Positions 1-13,900 are shown, numbered from the stretch's first letter. The stretch is DNA of 64,000 bases from Branchiostoma lanceolatum (GCF_035083965.1 NC_089724.1:9161410-9225409); one strand, 5' to 3'. Numbers and translations are program-made. The notes: generated from the letters alone by a model not told the origin.

Positions 1-1965
1 GTTTTCACCTCATAAACATTTCAATTAACAGTTTGGGTATAAAATCTGGTTCTCCAGTTCTTTCCGTTAGTCACTGACGAAAGATAGTTGTGTTGGATGC
101 TGTCTGACATTTTCAAAATTTCATCTATTTGCTTGGGAATGACTTACTTTTCTAGGCGTATCTTTATCCATCTCTATCTATAGATATAGATATTATTATA
201 TATGATTATATATTTATCTTCAGATATACATGAAAATTCGGCTATTATTCCCTTCCCTACTAGGCTTAAGCCGTTGTGTCCGTTGATGTCAACAGTAGGT
301 CCGTCCTGCTGGACGCCATCGCCATGTTATTTTCAGGTACTCGCCAAACCGCCGGCAATGCCAGTGTAGACCAGGTTAACGTGCGCACCATTGGCCACAG
401 GAGGCGGAGGGAGGGGAGACTGGGGCAGGTGGTGAAGACGAACATCCTGAAATGAGAAAGATATATATTCTTACACTGTGTTAATATAATTACATGCTAC
501 TGAACTTTGATGTAAGGCTATGTTGATTTGATTATATGAATGACATCCGCGCGCGCATCAATTCTCCTCCGTTTCCACACAAAAAAGTTTGGGACCATAC
601 TGTAAATCGTAAAAAAACAGCTGCAAAATGGTATAATATATGCCGTAAATGGCAAAAAAATTTATTCTGGAAAACGGATATTAATGTCGTAAAATGCCAA
701 AGTCAGTTCTTAAGTCAAAGAAAAAGATGTAAAAGAACGAAAATGAAGAGTCTTTTGTTCGGTATACCATACTCAGAGTGTTAAGTTTTGTTCATCCTTC
801 CTGGCCACGTATGTTTCATAATGAAGGTAACGTTTTGCCAAACTTTTTATTTTATTTTTCATATAACACACTCGCATAAGTTCTAGGGTTCCCAGAGGAT
901 GTCGTCCATATAATCAAATCAACACGACCTACTGTAAAATACGAATAATTAAGATGACTGTCAGACTGAGGAGCTTGTACCTGTAGGGAGAACAAACTAT
1001 TAATCTCCAAGCAGATCTACCGTTACAATTAAGGCAGTATCCATGGGTCGAAACAGCATCCATATGCCACCCGATGGCGTTTCGGCCCATTGCCAACCCG
1101 TAGATCTGACTAGATATTAGGAAGAGCATCCTTGATCAAAGATAAAATGCCCTTTGAGATGTTACGCTTGCCAATAATGCCAATGATAAAAAATGGATCC
1201 CATTTCCATTTTGTCTGCATTACAACAGGTCAAAACAAATGCAAAGTCAACATCGGGTACCACAAAACGTGTTAAACTATAGGTGTTACAATGTCATGGA
1301 ATTTTAGATTTACTTCAAAATAAAAAGTGCACTCCGGAAAGACCTGTGAGTGTGTCAGTGGTCTTCTACTTTTCTATAAAGTTTAACGTTTGCACGTTTC
1401 CTCAACTATCTTGTCTGAGCACACACCCATCCTGCCCTAAACCATTTATGACCCTTCCCTGAGTATACTATTAATATTTCGACTGTGAAGATCAGGTTTA
1501 TGCATTTTAACCGGCATATCATATTTTCATTGCCTCACTAATATGAAAAGTTGAAAACATTTTAGTTACGTTGCAAAAGTATCGCCGTACCGATGGATTG
1601 ACGTTCAGTACTGTGTTAATCTAAAGTGTGTCGATATCATCGTAAGAAAAAAAAATGGCGGGCACTGTCAACATTTTCTTTCACTGGAAGAACACAGGCG
1701 TTGTACGCAATCCCCGCGGGCACTGACAGCAATCTGAGCCAGAACAAAAGGCAAAATCCCTGACCTATGACTGTCGCCTGCTTTTGTATTAACAATACGG
1801 CCTTTCTCTGGAGACTAGTGCCAACATTACCTTTCTTACACTGCAAGGCATGTCAATTTTTGCATCTATTTTCATATCTATAGCTATATATCTCTAGCTA
1901 TATTAGCATTTGAGCTACTAGCTATTATTTGAGCTATTAGCATCAACTTGAAGAGTCCCTCACTA
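1..1965. other. Region downstream of the LRR receptor gene, no gene seen
   Basis: No coding exon could be supported here. The stretch holds a degenerate copy of the dispersed repeat built around CACTGACGAAAGACAG (about 60-135), one MITE (513-931) and a single arm of the CCAAGCAGATCT foldback family near 990-1,025. Part of it should be the 3' UTR of the minus-strand LRR receptor gene. I found no canonical AATAAA in the first few hundred bases after its stop. Confidence 0.6.
513..931. mobile_element. MITE, GGCCATGTTGATTTGATT terminal inverted repeat family
   Basis: The ends are inverted repeats: a left arm reading TGTTGATTTGATTATATG, and at the right end ATATAATCAAATCAACA. The interior shares blocks such as AGTTTGGGACCATACTGTAAA and a TTTTGTTCATCCTTCC block with copies at 15.2, 25.4, 28.7 and 55.9 kb. 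It has no coding capacity, so it is a non-autonomous element. The short 82-aa ORF inside it is not a gene. Confidence 0.8.
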
Positions 1966-4900
1966 CTAGCCGATGATGTTGATGTAAACATGACCCTCGT
2001 CAGGCGACGCATTTTGTTCTTCTCCTGACCCGACGTCATTGACTTTGCTATAGGTGTTGTCTGCCATCGGTCCCGGCATGTCGTACAGAGAGTTGTTGAA
2101 GGAGCTGGAGGAACCCTTGCGGTCCGTGGAGGGACTCGGGCGGGGAGTTGGAATGGGCACGTTACGACTTTCTTCATCATTTGCCCTGCTGTTTATCATG
2201 CTGTTCTTCGCTCCACACTGGGAAAGCTCCAAATAGGAACTGGTGATTCTGCCTGCCGTTGGTTCCTGCAGGGACTCGGGGTCCTGGTACGGGTTTTCCT
2301 GACTTGGGCGCCGATCAGAGCGCCGATTGTCGTTGATTATGTTGTATGGAGAGTCGTCTGTGCACGTGACACCACTGTCAGCTTCAGCTGAGTCGGCAGG
2401 CGCTTCCTGTAGTGTAACACGGCCACTCGGTTAGCGGCCGTCTGTACAGTTTGGCCCAGGACAACAATGGGCACATCAGAGATTAAAACTAACGTTACTA
2501 TTACACAAACGGAAACTACACTAAATATACAACAAATGGAAAATACCTGTTGTTGAGGATGATTAGGCGTGCGTGCATCCACGTGTTCGGCAGAGGAGAG
2601 TCCTTTTCTCTTCCACAGGAAAATGAGTGCCGCCATCACCAGGATTATTAACAACAGTGGCAATCCGACGCCCAAGCCCACCACTGTTGCTTGTGACAAG
2701 CCTGCAACTGCTTCCGTTGTGAACTCCACGCACTGGTCGTCTATTGCAAGTTTTTGCTTGAGCTCAATATTGTTACAGAAAACAGTCACGCAGGCTGTGT
2801 AGGGCGTGTCAGGAAGAAGGTCCAATATGGGGTCGGAACGACGGACCGTGGTGTGCACCGGTTTTGTTTTCATCCACTCTTTCTCACCGTGAGGTTTGTA
2901 TTTAATAACGAATCCAGTCAGATCCGTGCTGCCTCCGTGGATCCATTCTACCTCAGCACGAGAGTCTTTAACGTCATGTACCGTGACATTTCTCGGGCTA
3001 ATGCAGATTCCTGTTTGTTCTATTGTAGGGGACGGCGAGGGTGGTTTTGACGACTTTGGAGTTGTCACATAGGGAGATCCTTGGGAAGGAGTTGCCATTG
3101 AAGGTGATGGTGTTGGGCTGTATAAGGATATAGAACAGCGCATGAATTTACGACATAGACAAATAAAGATGAAAGAATCACGGCACGAAATCGAATATTT
3201 AAGGGAACTTTCCGAATGACGGAAACAAGAATTAAAGGTCGGGAAATATTTCAGCAGAGTTTACGGGGCCGTAAATGCCGCTGAAAGTAAGATTTGAGCT
3301 TTCCGCAACCTTTTCGCGTTCGTTAAGATGAATTAAATGAATACAATATCTTTCCATGGACTTGAAGCATCCTTATATATATCGTATAGATGAAACATTA
3401 TATTACATCAGTAACCGATATATTCTCGAAGCTGTTACATTCTCTCCTGGGGACTAATAGTGTCTCGATTTCTAAAATCTTGGGGAATAGCTGATATACC
3501 CGAAACGGTCTTCGATCTTTAAGATACACCCATTTGCAGTTAACACCGATCCCACTTAAGACATTTCTGTTACAGTCTTTTTTTTTTTTAAATAACGCAC
3601 GCGCACACATTGTACGTCTACTTTGTAGCAAAATTAGACATATAGTCCATACCTATCTTCGTCGGAGTTGATCTTCTTTTATCTGTGTTTATGCTACAGC
3701 TTACAAAAAACAGCAGTTATATTCTTAGGTTTATCCCCCCTTTTATGTTTAGGTAGAGATAAGCTGTCGGAAAGCGGGCGTTTTCCCTCGCAGTTATTTC
3801 TACCTTTCCGATATCCTTCCGTTACATATACGCTCGGTTTACATAATCCAATCTTATGTTTAGGTAGAGAAAAGCTGCCGGAAAGCGGGCGTTTTCCCAC
3901 GCAGTTATTTTTACCTTTCCTATATCCTTCCGTTACATGTAGGATCGGTTTACATAGAAGGGGGGGAGACCTCCCCCTATTATGTTTAGGTAGAGAAAAG
4001 CTGTCGAAAAGCGAGCGTTTTCCCTCGCAGTCATTTTTACCTTTCCGGTATCCTTCCGTTACCATTAAGCTCGGTTTACATAACCCCCTCTTATGTTTAG
4101 GTAGAGAAAAGTTGTCGGAAAGCGGGCGTTTTCCCTCTTATTTATTTCTACCTTTCCCATATCCTTCCGTTACATATAGGATCGGTTTACATAGAAGGGG
4201 TGAGACCTCCCCCCTTTTATGTTTAGGTAGAGAAAAGCTGTCGGAAAGCGAGCGTTTTCCCTCTTATTTATTTCCACCTTTCCGATATCCTTCCGTTACG
4301 TATAGGATCGGTTTACATAGAAGGGGGGGAACCTTCCCCCTTCTATGTTTAGGTAGAGAAAAGCTGCAGAAAGCGGGCGTTTTCTCACGTAGCTATTTTT
4401 ACCTTTCCGATATCCTTCCGTTACATATAGGCTCAGTTTAAATAACCTACTCTTCTGTTTAGGTAGAGGAAATTTGTCGGAAAGCGAGCGTTTATCCTCG
4501 CCATTATTTTTACCTTCCCGATATCCTTCCGTTACATATGGGATCGGTTTACATAGAAGGGGGGGGGGGACCTCGCCCTTTTATGTTTAGGTAGAGAAAA
4601 GCTGTCGAAAATCGAGCGTTTTCCCTCGCAGTTATTTCTACCTTTCCGATATCCTTCCGTTACCATAAGGCTCGGTTTACATAATCCCCTCTTATGTTCA
4701 GGTAGAGAAAAGCTGTCGGAAAGCGAGCGTTTTCCCTCTTATTTATTTCCACCTTTCCGATATCCTTCCGTTACATATAGGACCGGTTTACATAGAAGGG
4801 GGGAGACCTTCCCCCTTCTATGTTTAGGTAGAGAAAAGCTGTCGGAAAGCGGGCGTTTTCTCACGTAGCTATTTTTACCTTTCCGATATCCTTCCGTTAC

Positions 4901-7900
4901 ATATAGGCTCAGTTTAAGTAACCCACTCTTCTGTTAAGGTAGAGAAAAGTTGTCGGAAAGCGAGCGTTTATCCTCGCCATTATTTTTACCTTTCCGATAT
5001 CCTTCCGTTACATATAGGATCGGTTTACATAGAAGGGGGGGGGGACCTCGCCTTTTTATGTTTAGGTAGAGAACAGCTGTCGAAAAGCGAGCGTTTTCCC
5101 TCGCAGTTATTTCTACCTTTCCGATATCCTTCCGTTACATATAGGTTCGGTTTGCATAGAAGGGGGGGGGGGAGACCTCCCCCCTTTTATGTTTAGGTAG
5201 AGAAAAGCTGACGGAAAGCGGGCGTTTATCCTCCCAGTAATTTTTACCTTTTCGATATCATTCCGTTACATATAGGCTCGGTTTGCGTAACCCCCATTTT
5301 ATGTTTAGGTAGAGAAAAGCTGTCGGAAAGCGGACGTTTTCCCTCGCAGTTATTCCTTTTCTACCTTTCCGATATTCTTCCGTTACATATAGCCTTTTTT
5401 TATAGGCTCGGTTTGCGTAACCCCCATTTTATGTTTAGGTAGAGATAAGCTGTCGGAAAGCGGGCGTTTTCCCTCGCAGTTATTTCTACCTTTCCGATAT
5501 CCTTCCGTTACATATACGCTCGGTTTACATAATCCAATCTTATGTTTAGGTAGAGAAAAGCTGCCGGAAAGCGGGCGTTTTCCCTCGCAGTTATTTTTAC
5601 CTTTCCTATATCCTTCCGTTACATGTAGGATCGGTTTACATAGAAGGGGGGGAGACCTCCCCCTATTATGTTTAGGTAGAGAAAAGCTGTCGAAAAGCGA
5701 GCGTTTTCCCTCGCAGTCATTTTTACCTTTCCGGTATCCTTCCGTTACCATTAAGCTCGGTTTACATAACCCCCTCTTATGTTTAGGTAGAGAAAAGTTG
5801 TCGGAAAGCGGGCGTTTTCCCTCTTATTTATTTCTACCTTTCCCATATCCTTCCGTTACATATAGGATCGGTTTACATAGAAGGGGTGAGACCTCCCCCC
5901 TTTTATGTTTAGGTAGAGAAAAGCTGTCGGAAAGCGAGCGTTTTCCCTCTTATTTATTTCCACCTTTCCGATATCCTTCCGTTACGTATAGGATCGGTTT
6001 ACATAGAAGGGGGGGAACCTTCCCCCTTCTATGTTTAGGTAGAGAAAAGCTGCAGAAAGCGGGCGTTTTCTCACGTAGCTATTTTTACCTTTCCGATATC
6101 CTTCCGTTACATATAGGCTCAGTTTAAATAACCTACTCTTCTGTTTAGGTAGAGGAAATTTGTCGGAAAGCGAGCGTTTATCCTCGCCATTATTTTTACC
6201 TTCCCGATATCCTTCCGTTACATATGGGATCGGTTTACATAGAAGGGGGGGGGGGACCTCGCCCTTTTATGTTTAGGTAGAGAAAAGCTGTCGAAAATCG
6301 AGCGTTTTCCCTCGCAGTTATTTCTACCTTTCCGATATCCTTCCGTTACCATAAGGCTCGGTTTACATAATCCCCTCTTATGTTCAGGTAGAGAAAAGCT
6401 GTCGGAAAGCGAGCGTTTTCCCTCTTATTTATTTCCACCTTTCCGATATCCTTCCGTTACATATAGGACCGGTTTACATAGAAGGGGGGAGACCTTCCCC
6501 CTTCTATGTTTAGGTAGAGAAAAGCTGTCGGAAAGCGGGCGTTTTCTCACGTAGCTATTTTTACCTTTCCGATATCCTTCCGTTACATATAGGCTCAGTT
6601 TAAGTAACCCACTCTTCTGTTAAGGTAGAGAAAAGTTGTCGGAAAGCGAGCGTTTATCCTCGCCATTATTTTTACCTTTCCGATATCCTTCCGTTACATA
6701 TAGGATCGGTTTACATAGAAGGGGGGGGGACCTCGCCTTTTTATGTTTAGGTAGAGAACAGCTGTCGAAAAGCGAGCGTTTTCCCTCGCAGTTATTTCTA
6801 CCTTTCCGATATCCTTCCGTTACATATAGGTTCGGTTTGCATAGAAGGGGGGGGGGGGAGACCTCCCCCCTTTTATGTTTAGGTAGAGAAAAGCTGACGG
6901 AAAGCGGGCGTTTATCCTCCCAGTAATTTTTACCTTTTCGATATCATTCCGTTACATATAGGCTCGGTTTGCGTAACCCCCATTTTATGTTTAGGTAGAG
7001 AAAAGCTGTCGGAAAGCGGACGTTTTCCCTCGCAGTTATTCCTTTTCTACCTTTCCGATATTCTTCCGTTACATATAGCCTTTTTTTATAGGCTCGGTTT
7101 GCGTAACCCCCATTTTATGTTTAGGTAGAGATAAGCTGTCGGAAAGCGGGCGTTTTCCCTCGCAGTTATTTCTACCTTTCCGATATCCTTCCGTTACATA
7201 TACGCTCGGTTTACATAATCCAATCTTATGTTTAGGTAGAGAAAAGCTGCCGGAAAGCGGGCGTTTTCCCTCGCAGTTATTTTTACCTTTCCTATATCCT
7301 TCCGTTACATGTAGGATCGGTTTACATAGAAGGGGGGGAGACCTCCCCCTATTATGTTTAGGTAGAGAAAAGCTGTCGAAAAGCGAGCGTTTTCCCTCGC
7401 AGTCATTTTTACCTTTCCGGTATCCTTCCGTTACCATTAAGCTCGGTTTACATAACCCCCTCTTATGTTTAGGTAGAGAAAAGTTGTCGGAAAGCGGGCG
7501 TTTTCCCTCTTATTTATTTCTACCTTTCCCATATCCTTCCGTTACATATAGGATCGGTTTACATAGAAGGGGTGAGACCTCCCCCCTTTTATGTTTAGGT
7601 AGAGAAAAGCTGTCGGAAAGCGAGCGTTTTCCCTCTTATTTATTTCCACCTTTCCGATATCCTTCCGTTACGTATAGGATCGGTTTACATAGAAGGGGTG
7701 ACACCTCCCCCCTTTTATGTTTAGGTAGAGAAAAGCTGTCGGAAAGCGAGCGTTTATCCTCGCAGTTATTTCTACCTTTCCGATATCCTTCCGCTACATA
7801 TAGGATCGGTTTACATTAAAGGGGGGAGACCTCCCCCCTTTTATGTTTATGTAGAGAAAAGCTGTCGGAAAGCGAGCGTTTATCCTCGCAGTTATTTCTA

Positions 7901-10900
7901 CCTTTCCGATATCCTTCCGTTTCATATAGGATCGGTTTACATAAAAGGGGGGAGACGTCCCCCCTTTTATGTTAAGGTAGAGAAAAGCTGTCGGAAAGCG
8001 AGCGTTTATCCTCGCAGTTATTTCTACCTTTCTGATATCCTTCCGTTACATATAGGATCGGTTTACATAGAAGGGGGGGAGACCTCCCCCCTTTTATGTT
8101 AAGGTAGAGAAAAGCTGTCGGAAAGCGAGCGTTTATCCTCGCAGTTATTTCTACCTTTCCGATATCCTTCCGTTACATATAGGATCGGTTTACATAGATG
8201 GGGGGAGACCTCCCCCCTTTTATGTTTAGGTAGAGAAAAGCTGTCGGAAAGCGGTCGTTTTCCCCCGCAGTTACTTTTACCTTTCCGATATCCTTCCGTT
8301 ACATATAGGATCGGTTTACATAACCCACTCTTCTGTTTAGGAAAAGAAAAGCTGACGGAAAGCGAGCGTTTATCCTCGCCGTTATTTCTACCTTTCCGAT
8401 ATTCTTCCGTTACCTTTAGGCTGGGTTTACGGTGCTCCCAGTTTTAGAAAACAACGTGGAACATTGAGCTAACAATTCCCCCGGATTGCTAATCTATAGG
8501 TCGGCGGGCATACTGTCTTTGGCCACCGCACAAATTCGCCCAGTCCGCGGATCGAGACAGCGCCGCCGGCACATTTGGCAGATTTGTGTTTTTTTGTTCC
8601 TTGTTTTGTATCAAAGCTCATCAAATAACGCGTGTTCTCACGCAGTTTTCCTTCTTATAATCTACATGTATAAGTAACTTATAGAAAGATCGCCGCTAAC
8701 AGTATTTTCTATTGTCGCTCACGAGTGTTGTTGTGTTCGGGTCAAAAGCGTAACGCAAGGACGTCTGCTTTTCAACTGCAAATTTATACAGTGTGAAGCC
8801 GTAAACAAGCTGGGGCGGTACGTTGAGATGGTAATGAAACATCTCCATATTTACTAGCGGAATGCCATGTGACAGGGCATTACCCAATGACAGACAAGGG
8901 TGGCTTTTTCAAACTAACCGTATATCCCAGAGACAGAGATTGTTTACAGCGAAGACAGCTCATGAAGGAAGTTTGAACTCAGTCGTTTCAACCCACGACG
9001 GCAAGTTATGGCCACGACGTTGTTCTTACCAACCGGAACCCGGACGGAAAAATGTAAAGCTGGGACAAGGACATCAGTCTGTACAACTTGGTGAAACCAA
9101 GGCGGTTTCATAGGATTATACTTCGTAGGTGAAACCAAGGAGGTTTTGGTGAAACGGATCCGCAGTAGGATGGAGATGCTGAACGGGGCATGCGGGCACG
9201 CGATTCGGGACGGGGAAATCATTACTTTGTTGTATCTCCTAATCTACCCGGTACCAGTGGAGACAACGGTTAAACAACGGCGTGAGTGAAATCGGAACCT
9301 TTCTACCTGTCTTGATCGGAACTATTCCTGGCGACTGGCCCAACACTGGGACCGGAATCGTGGACTTGGAAATGGCGCAAAATGGTGAAGGGAGAATTAA
9401 CCGACAATGTGAGATTCTGATCCCTCGTTGACCGCGTCAAGTACAAGTTAGAATTTAACGACTGATGACGAAACCGCAAGTACCTAGTAAGTGTTATTCA
9501 ACCCAAAATGATTGTATTATTACTATTCACTCTATTTGGCCAATTTCTACTATTTTCCTAGCGATCCGCGGAGCCTGGTAGGACTAATAAGATACTAGCC
9601 TGAATGCCAAGAAACCAAGAAATATCTATCGTCAAGAAAGATATTTTAGAGTTTGGGGGTCTGGCATCCAGGCTAATAAGATACGGGAGGGAAGAAAAGT
9701 TAGTGTTAGGGGTTACGTTTTGGTGTCGATGTAATAGTTAGCTAGGGTTGGAACTTGGAAGTACATTGTAATAGTCAGTAGTTGGGGTAAAGAATAGCCT
9801 GAATAGTTTATCAATGTTTGGGATAAGGTGACATTTTTAAAAAATGAAACTGGTAGTCCATATGTAAGAAATCATTTATTCCATTTTGTATGTGTATATT
9901 TGTAAAGGTGGGGAGGGGTCTCGCTATAATGGCGTAACACGTTTTTGTGCAGTATTATCATCTTTGAAATAAATTGTTCTAAACTTTTATCGGCCCTGTT
10001 GCCTTTCATATTCATATTTACCTGTCTATGTAAGGGTTCGGAATGTTTAAGCCATCCGTAGCAAGTTAAGTCGTCGTGAAGGATTAAATTAGATACTGTG
10101 TAATGAAAAAGGAAACTTATTGTAGAGCATACGTTTTAGCACGTTAAGCTCGTGTTTTTAGCACGTTTAGCTCGTGTTTTTAGCACGTTAAGCTCATAAA
10201 AAGGCTACAGAAAACACCAGGAAAGGTGTAGCTTTAGGTAGTCTTTTAGGCTGCGTGAACGGCACATAAACGTAGGGAAATCGTGACGGAAATAGATTAT
10301 AAAGATGGACGAAAGATTACGGAAATGTCTCAAGAAACTTACACTTTCCGTGTTGGATCTTCCGTAAAGGTACGGAAAATTGTCCATAACGACGCCTTTA
10401 CGCCTTGCAGATACAACGTTTGTAGCACGTTAAGGTCTTAAAAAGATCACGGAAAGCCCGAGGAAAGGTACAGCTTTAGGTAACCTTTCAAGCTTTGTGA
10501 ACGGCACATAAACGTAGGGAAAATCCTGACGGAAATAGGTGATAAAGATGGACGAAAGGGTACGGAAAGGTCTCAATAAGCTAACACTTTCCGTATTGGA
10601 ACGGACGGAAAAAGTGTACTTAACGACGCCTTTACGCGTCGAATAGTCGCGTAAATACACGTGAAGAAGTGCAGAAACGTACCTGAACGCACGGAAAGAT
10701 TGTCCATAACGCCTTTACGCCTTGCAGATACCACGCTTGTAGCACGTTAAGGTCGTAAAAAGGTCACGGAAATACCGAGGAAAGGTATACCTTTAAGCAA
10801 CCTTTCAAGCTGTGTGAACGACACATAACGGCAGGGAGAATCGTGGCGGAAATGAATGATAAAGATGGACGAAAGGGTACGGAAAGGTCTCAAGAAACTT

Positions 10901-13900
10901 ACACTTTCCGTGTTTCAACGTACCTAAAAATTGTCCTTAACGACGCCTTTACGCGTCGAAAAGTCACGTAAATACACGTGAAGAAGTGCAGAAACGTACC
11001 TAAACGTACTTCCGGAAAGGGCACCTTATATGCAAAATTTAAGCAGACGTACAGGGGTCGTTAAGTTGCGGAAATAGTGAATAAACGTCACGTTTACGCT
11101 GCGTTTAAGTAGGCTTAAATACCAGATTTCGTGCCGTGAATAGAATCATCTTGTCATTCATCATGTTGGTGTCATACTTTTCCGACAACAGGCAATGGCT
11201 ACTTGGGGGACTGTAAACATGTGTATACGTCAGTATATATCGCTGTCTTGGGTAATCGAGGTGGGCCGCTTGAAACGCGATTCCATCAGGGTATACATGT
11301 AGGAAACTATGGTGCATAATCTATAAATATTGTTGCTCTGAAATGAAAAATGGTTTGTTTGTATGAGAAGACGCTGTTGAAGAAACTGATATAAGGACAA
11401 TGCTGCATGACAAGCCGTGGTTTCAGCACTGAGACAATTTACTTCCTTTGACGTTTTACCTGAAAGAGGTAAAAATTTGCCATTTGTAACATTTACCAGA
11501 TCTGCACGGCGGGTTCTGTTGCTGGTGGAGCAGTTGTCGCTGGGCACGTCCCAAAGTCCTCTTCCCGTAGGCTTTTCAGAGAACGTCCTTGCAGCGACAC
11601 TGGAGAGGAGCAGGTGGGCGAACTTGGTTGGACGTTCACGGCTGTAAGGACAAGAAGAAATAAGTTAATGAATGGATGAAATACGTTTATTGCACGTTTC
11701 TTACAAACTAAGTACAGGTCATGGTAATAAAGCAGTTGTATAATTACAGTGATATTAAAAACATGGCATCTTACTACATCTAATAAGGACTAATTGATAC
11801 TGTTATGTACGTATTCAATTTCTTCTCGCTAGCTCTCAAGACAGTTGTAGATGTTTGAACATGAGGAGCCTGTAATACATGGTTTGTCTACTTCTATAAG
11901 GAATACACATTTTTCTGTGCTATTTGAGTATTGAAAACTTGGAAATTTATCTTGCCTAGTATACAATTAAAGAGAATAATTTTCTCATTGTTGTGAAATG
12001 TACAATATTGGCAAATTGTTTGCTGCTGGAGAAGTGTACTGCTCAACTGATAAAACCAATATATGTGAAGAAATTAGTGTAGAAAGTCTAAGATTTACAA
12101 ACTGTACGGAAGAGTTTGTTCGCACGGATACTGTAATTCGTATGCTTTATGTATCTCTACGGGACAGAAGGAGAAAAAACATTCTAGCACCTGTTTTGTT
12201 GATCCATTTTCCGAGATCGAGCAAGTCACAACTTGTGCAGATGAAACTTTTCCCCAAGGTTACAGCTTGGAGGCAAGGGAGATGTCGAAACACCCCTGTG
12301 ACAGAAAACATACAATGTGTCTTTAAACAACCGTTAACCATGTTTGTGTACACGTATCTCTGATATCAAATTATTGACTAATTATCAAATATCAGAAAAC
12401 AGGAAATTACAAAGCCTTCAGGAATCATAGTTTAACTGTGATATATCATATAGCCTTCATTAATATTAATCCGCCGGGTTACATACCCTTCATTAACATT
12501 AATCCGCCGGGTTACATACATCCGCCACTTTGAAAAACAGTGAGTTTGAGAGATCGCTAATGCAGCACCCCCAGGTATGCATAATTTAGATACACAGGAG
12601 TACATTATACTGGAGAGAATTGGGTTGGAGATCTGTTTGGATGTATCTTTTCAGGGTGGCGGAATTATGTACCCTGAATTATGTTAGTAGATGTTACTGT
12701 GTCCACTCTAGACCACTACGTACAGAAACTACTGAAAACCTATAACATGGTAATGTATACATACGCGGTGACCAGGTCGTCACTTTGTCAACGTTCAGAC
12801 TTAGCAGAGTAGTCAGGTTACCGAATGCGTCTGGATCTACCGACAAAATGCTCTGAAAGTTGTTACTGTAAAGGAAAACATGAAAACTGTAGTTTCTTTT
12901 TTATGTTCTCCGCGGCCGATAACGAGGTAATATCAAGCAATTTTGAGAGATGTGATATAAACATATTAGCTAGTTAAACGGTATATTGGTACTGAAGTTG
13001 TGAATACCTGGAAAGATCTAGAGTTTTCAGAGCCGGCAACGTCGAGAAAGCAAACGGGTGGATCTTCTGAAGCCCAGTCTGCCTCAGGGTTAGGCTGGTC
13101 AGGTGGGGGAGCGGAAGGTGTTGTCCTGTCTCTGACGATGGAGACAATGATGCAGACATCAAACCTTCATCCATTATATTGTCGATTTATATTCACGTAC
13201 TAGAGTCGTTAAAAGTACTAGAGTCGTCATGATTTCTGCAAAATCTAAATACAAGTTTGCTATACAACAGACTCACCCCGACCAATCGATCTCTTTGAAA
13301 CTCAGATTCCAATCAGCCATGACCCGACAAATCGCTTCCTAGGTTGCCTTAACGACTATATCTGGCAAAACAAACTCTCCAGTGAGATTTGGAAAGTGTC
13401 AGGTTCTAAAGGATGTTTACAGATCGACAATTATGGCAGTTTGGAAATGATACAAGTCGACCGCCATTAAACCTTTGAACAAAAATAGTTTCTACAACCT
13501 TTGTCCAAAGGTTAAATGGCGGTCGACTTGACACTTGTATCATTTCTTAACTGCTGTAATTGTCAATCTGTAAGCATCCTTTAAAAGCTGGCATCTTCCC
13601 GCATCTCACTGGCGAGTTTGTTTTTCCAGATTTAGTCATTGAGGCAAACTAGGAAGCGATTTGTGGGGTCCTGGCTGATTCGAATCTGACTTTCAAAGAA
13701 GTCGGGGTGAGACGGCATACTGAGGTTGTATACGCCTTGGCGCCGGGACCTCCACTTGCGATATCCTGCTGCAGCATTTTCGCTAAAGACAAATTGTGAT
13801 AAGGCATGAGTCTTGGAAATCCAACGAGATTAACGCCAAGGAGTGCATTTGACAGAGTTTTCTAATCTTCCGGGACAAAGTAGCTCTCTTACCTGATCGA

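Larger units (their letters stand above)
3118..11496 (-). other. 8.4-kb intron of the LRR receptor carrying two tandem arrays
   Basis: This intron separates the LRRCT exon from the stalk-FN3-TM exon. The donor is ATCTG|GTAAAT at 11497/11496. The acceptor is TTATACAG ending at 3118. The join is phase 2 on both sides. Besides the minisatellite (about 3,735-8,430) and the 290-bp array (about 10,130-11,070), the sequence from 8.4 to 10.1 kb shows no exon and no clear repeat family. Confidence 0.85.

Noticed and set aside
3668-4441. 257-codon plus-strand ORF (and its relatives on both strands to 7,819)
   Set aside because: It consists only of minisatellite monomers. The frame stays open because monomer lengths are mostly multiples of three. 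There is no start context, domain or neighbouring exon.
3735-8430. Possible CRISPR-like repeat/spacer pattern
   Set aside because: The monomers are contiguous and related along their whole length, with no unique spacers, in an animal intron.
11998-12363. 121-codon plus-strand ORF in an LRR intron
   Set aside because: It has no recognisable domain, no signal peptide, a weak start context and no splice partners. It is compatible with chance in AT-rich DNA.
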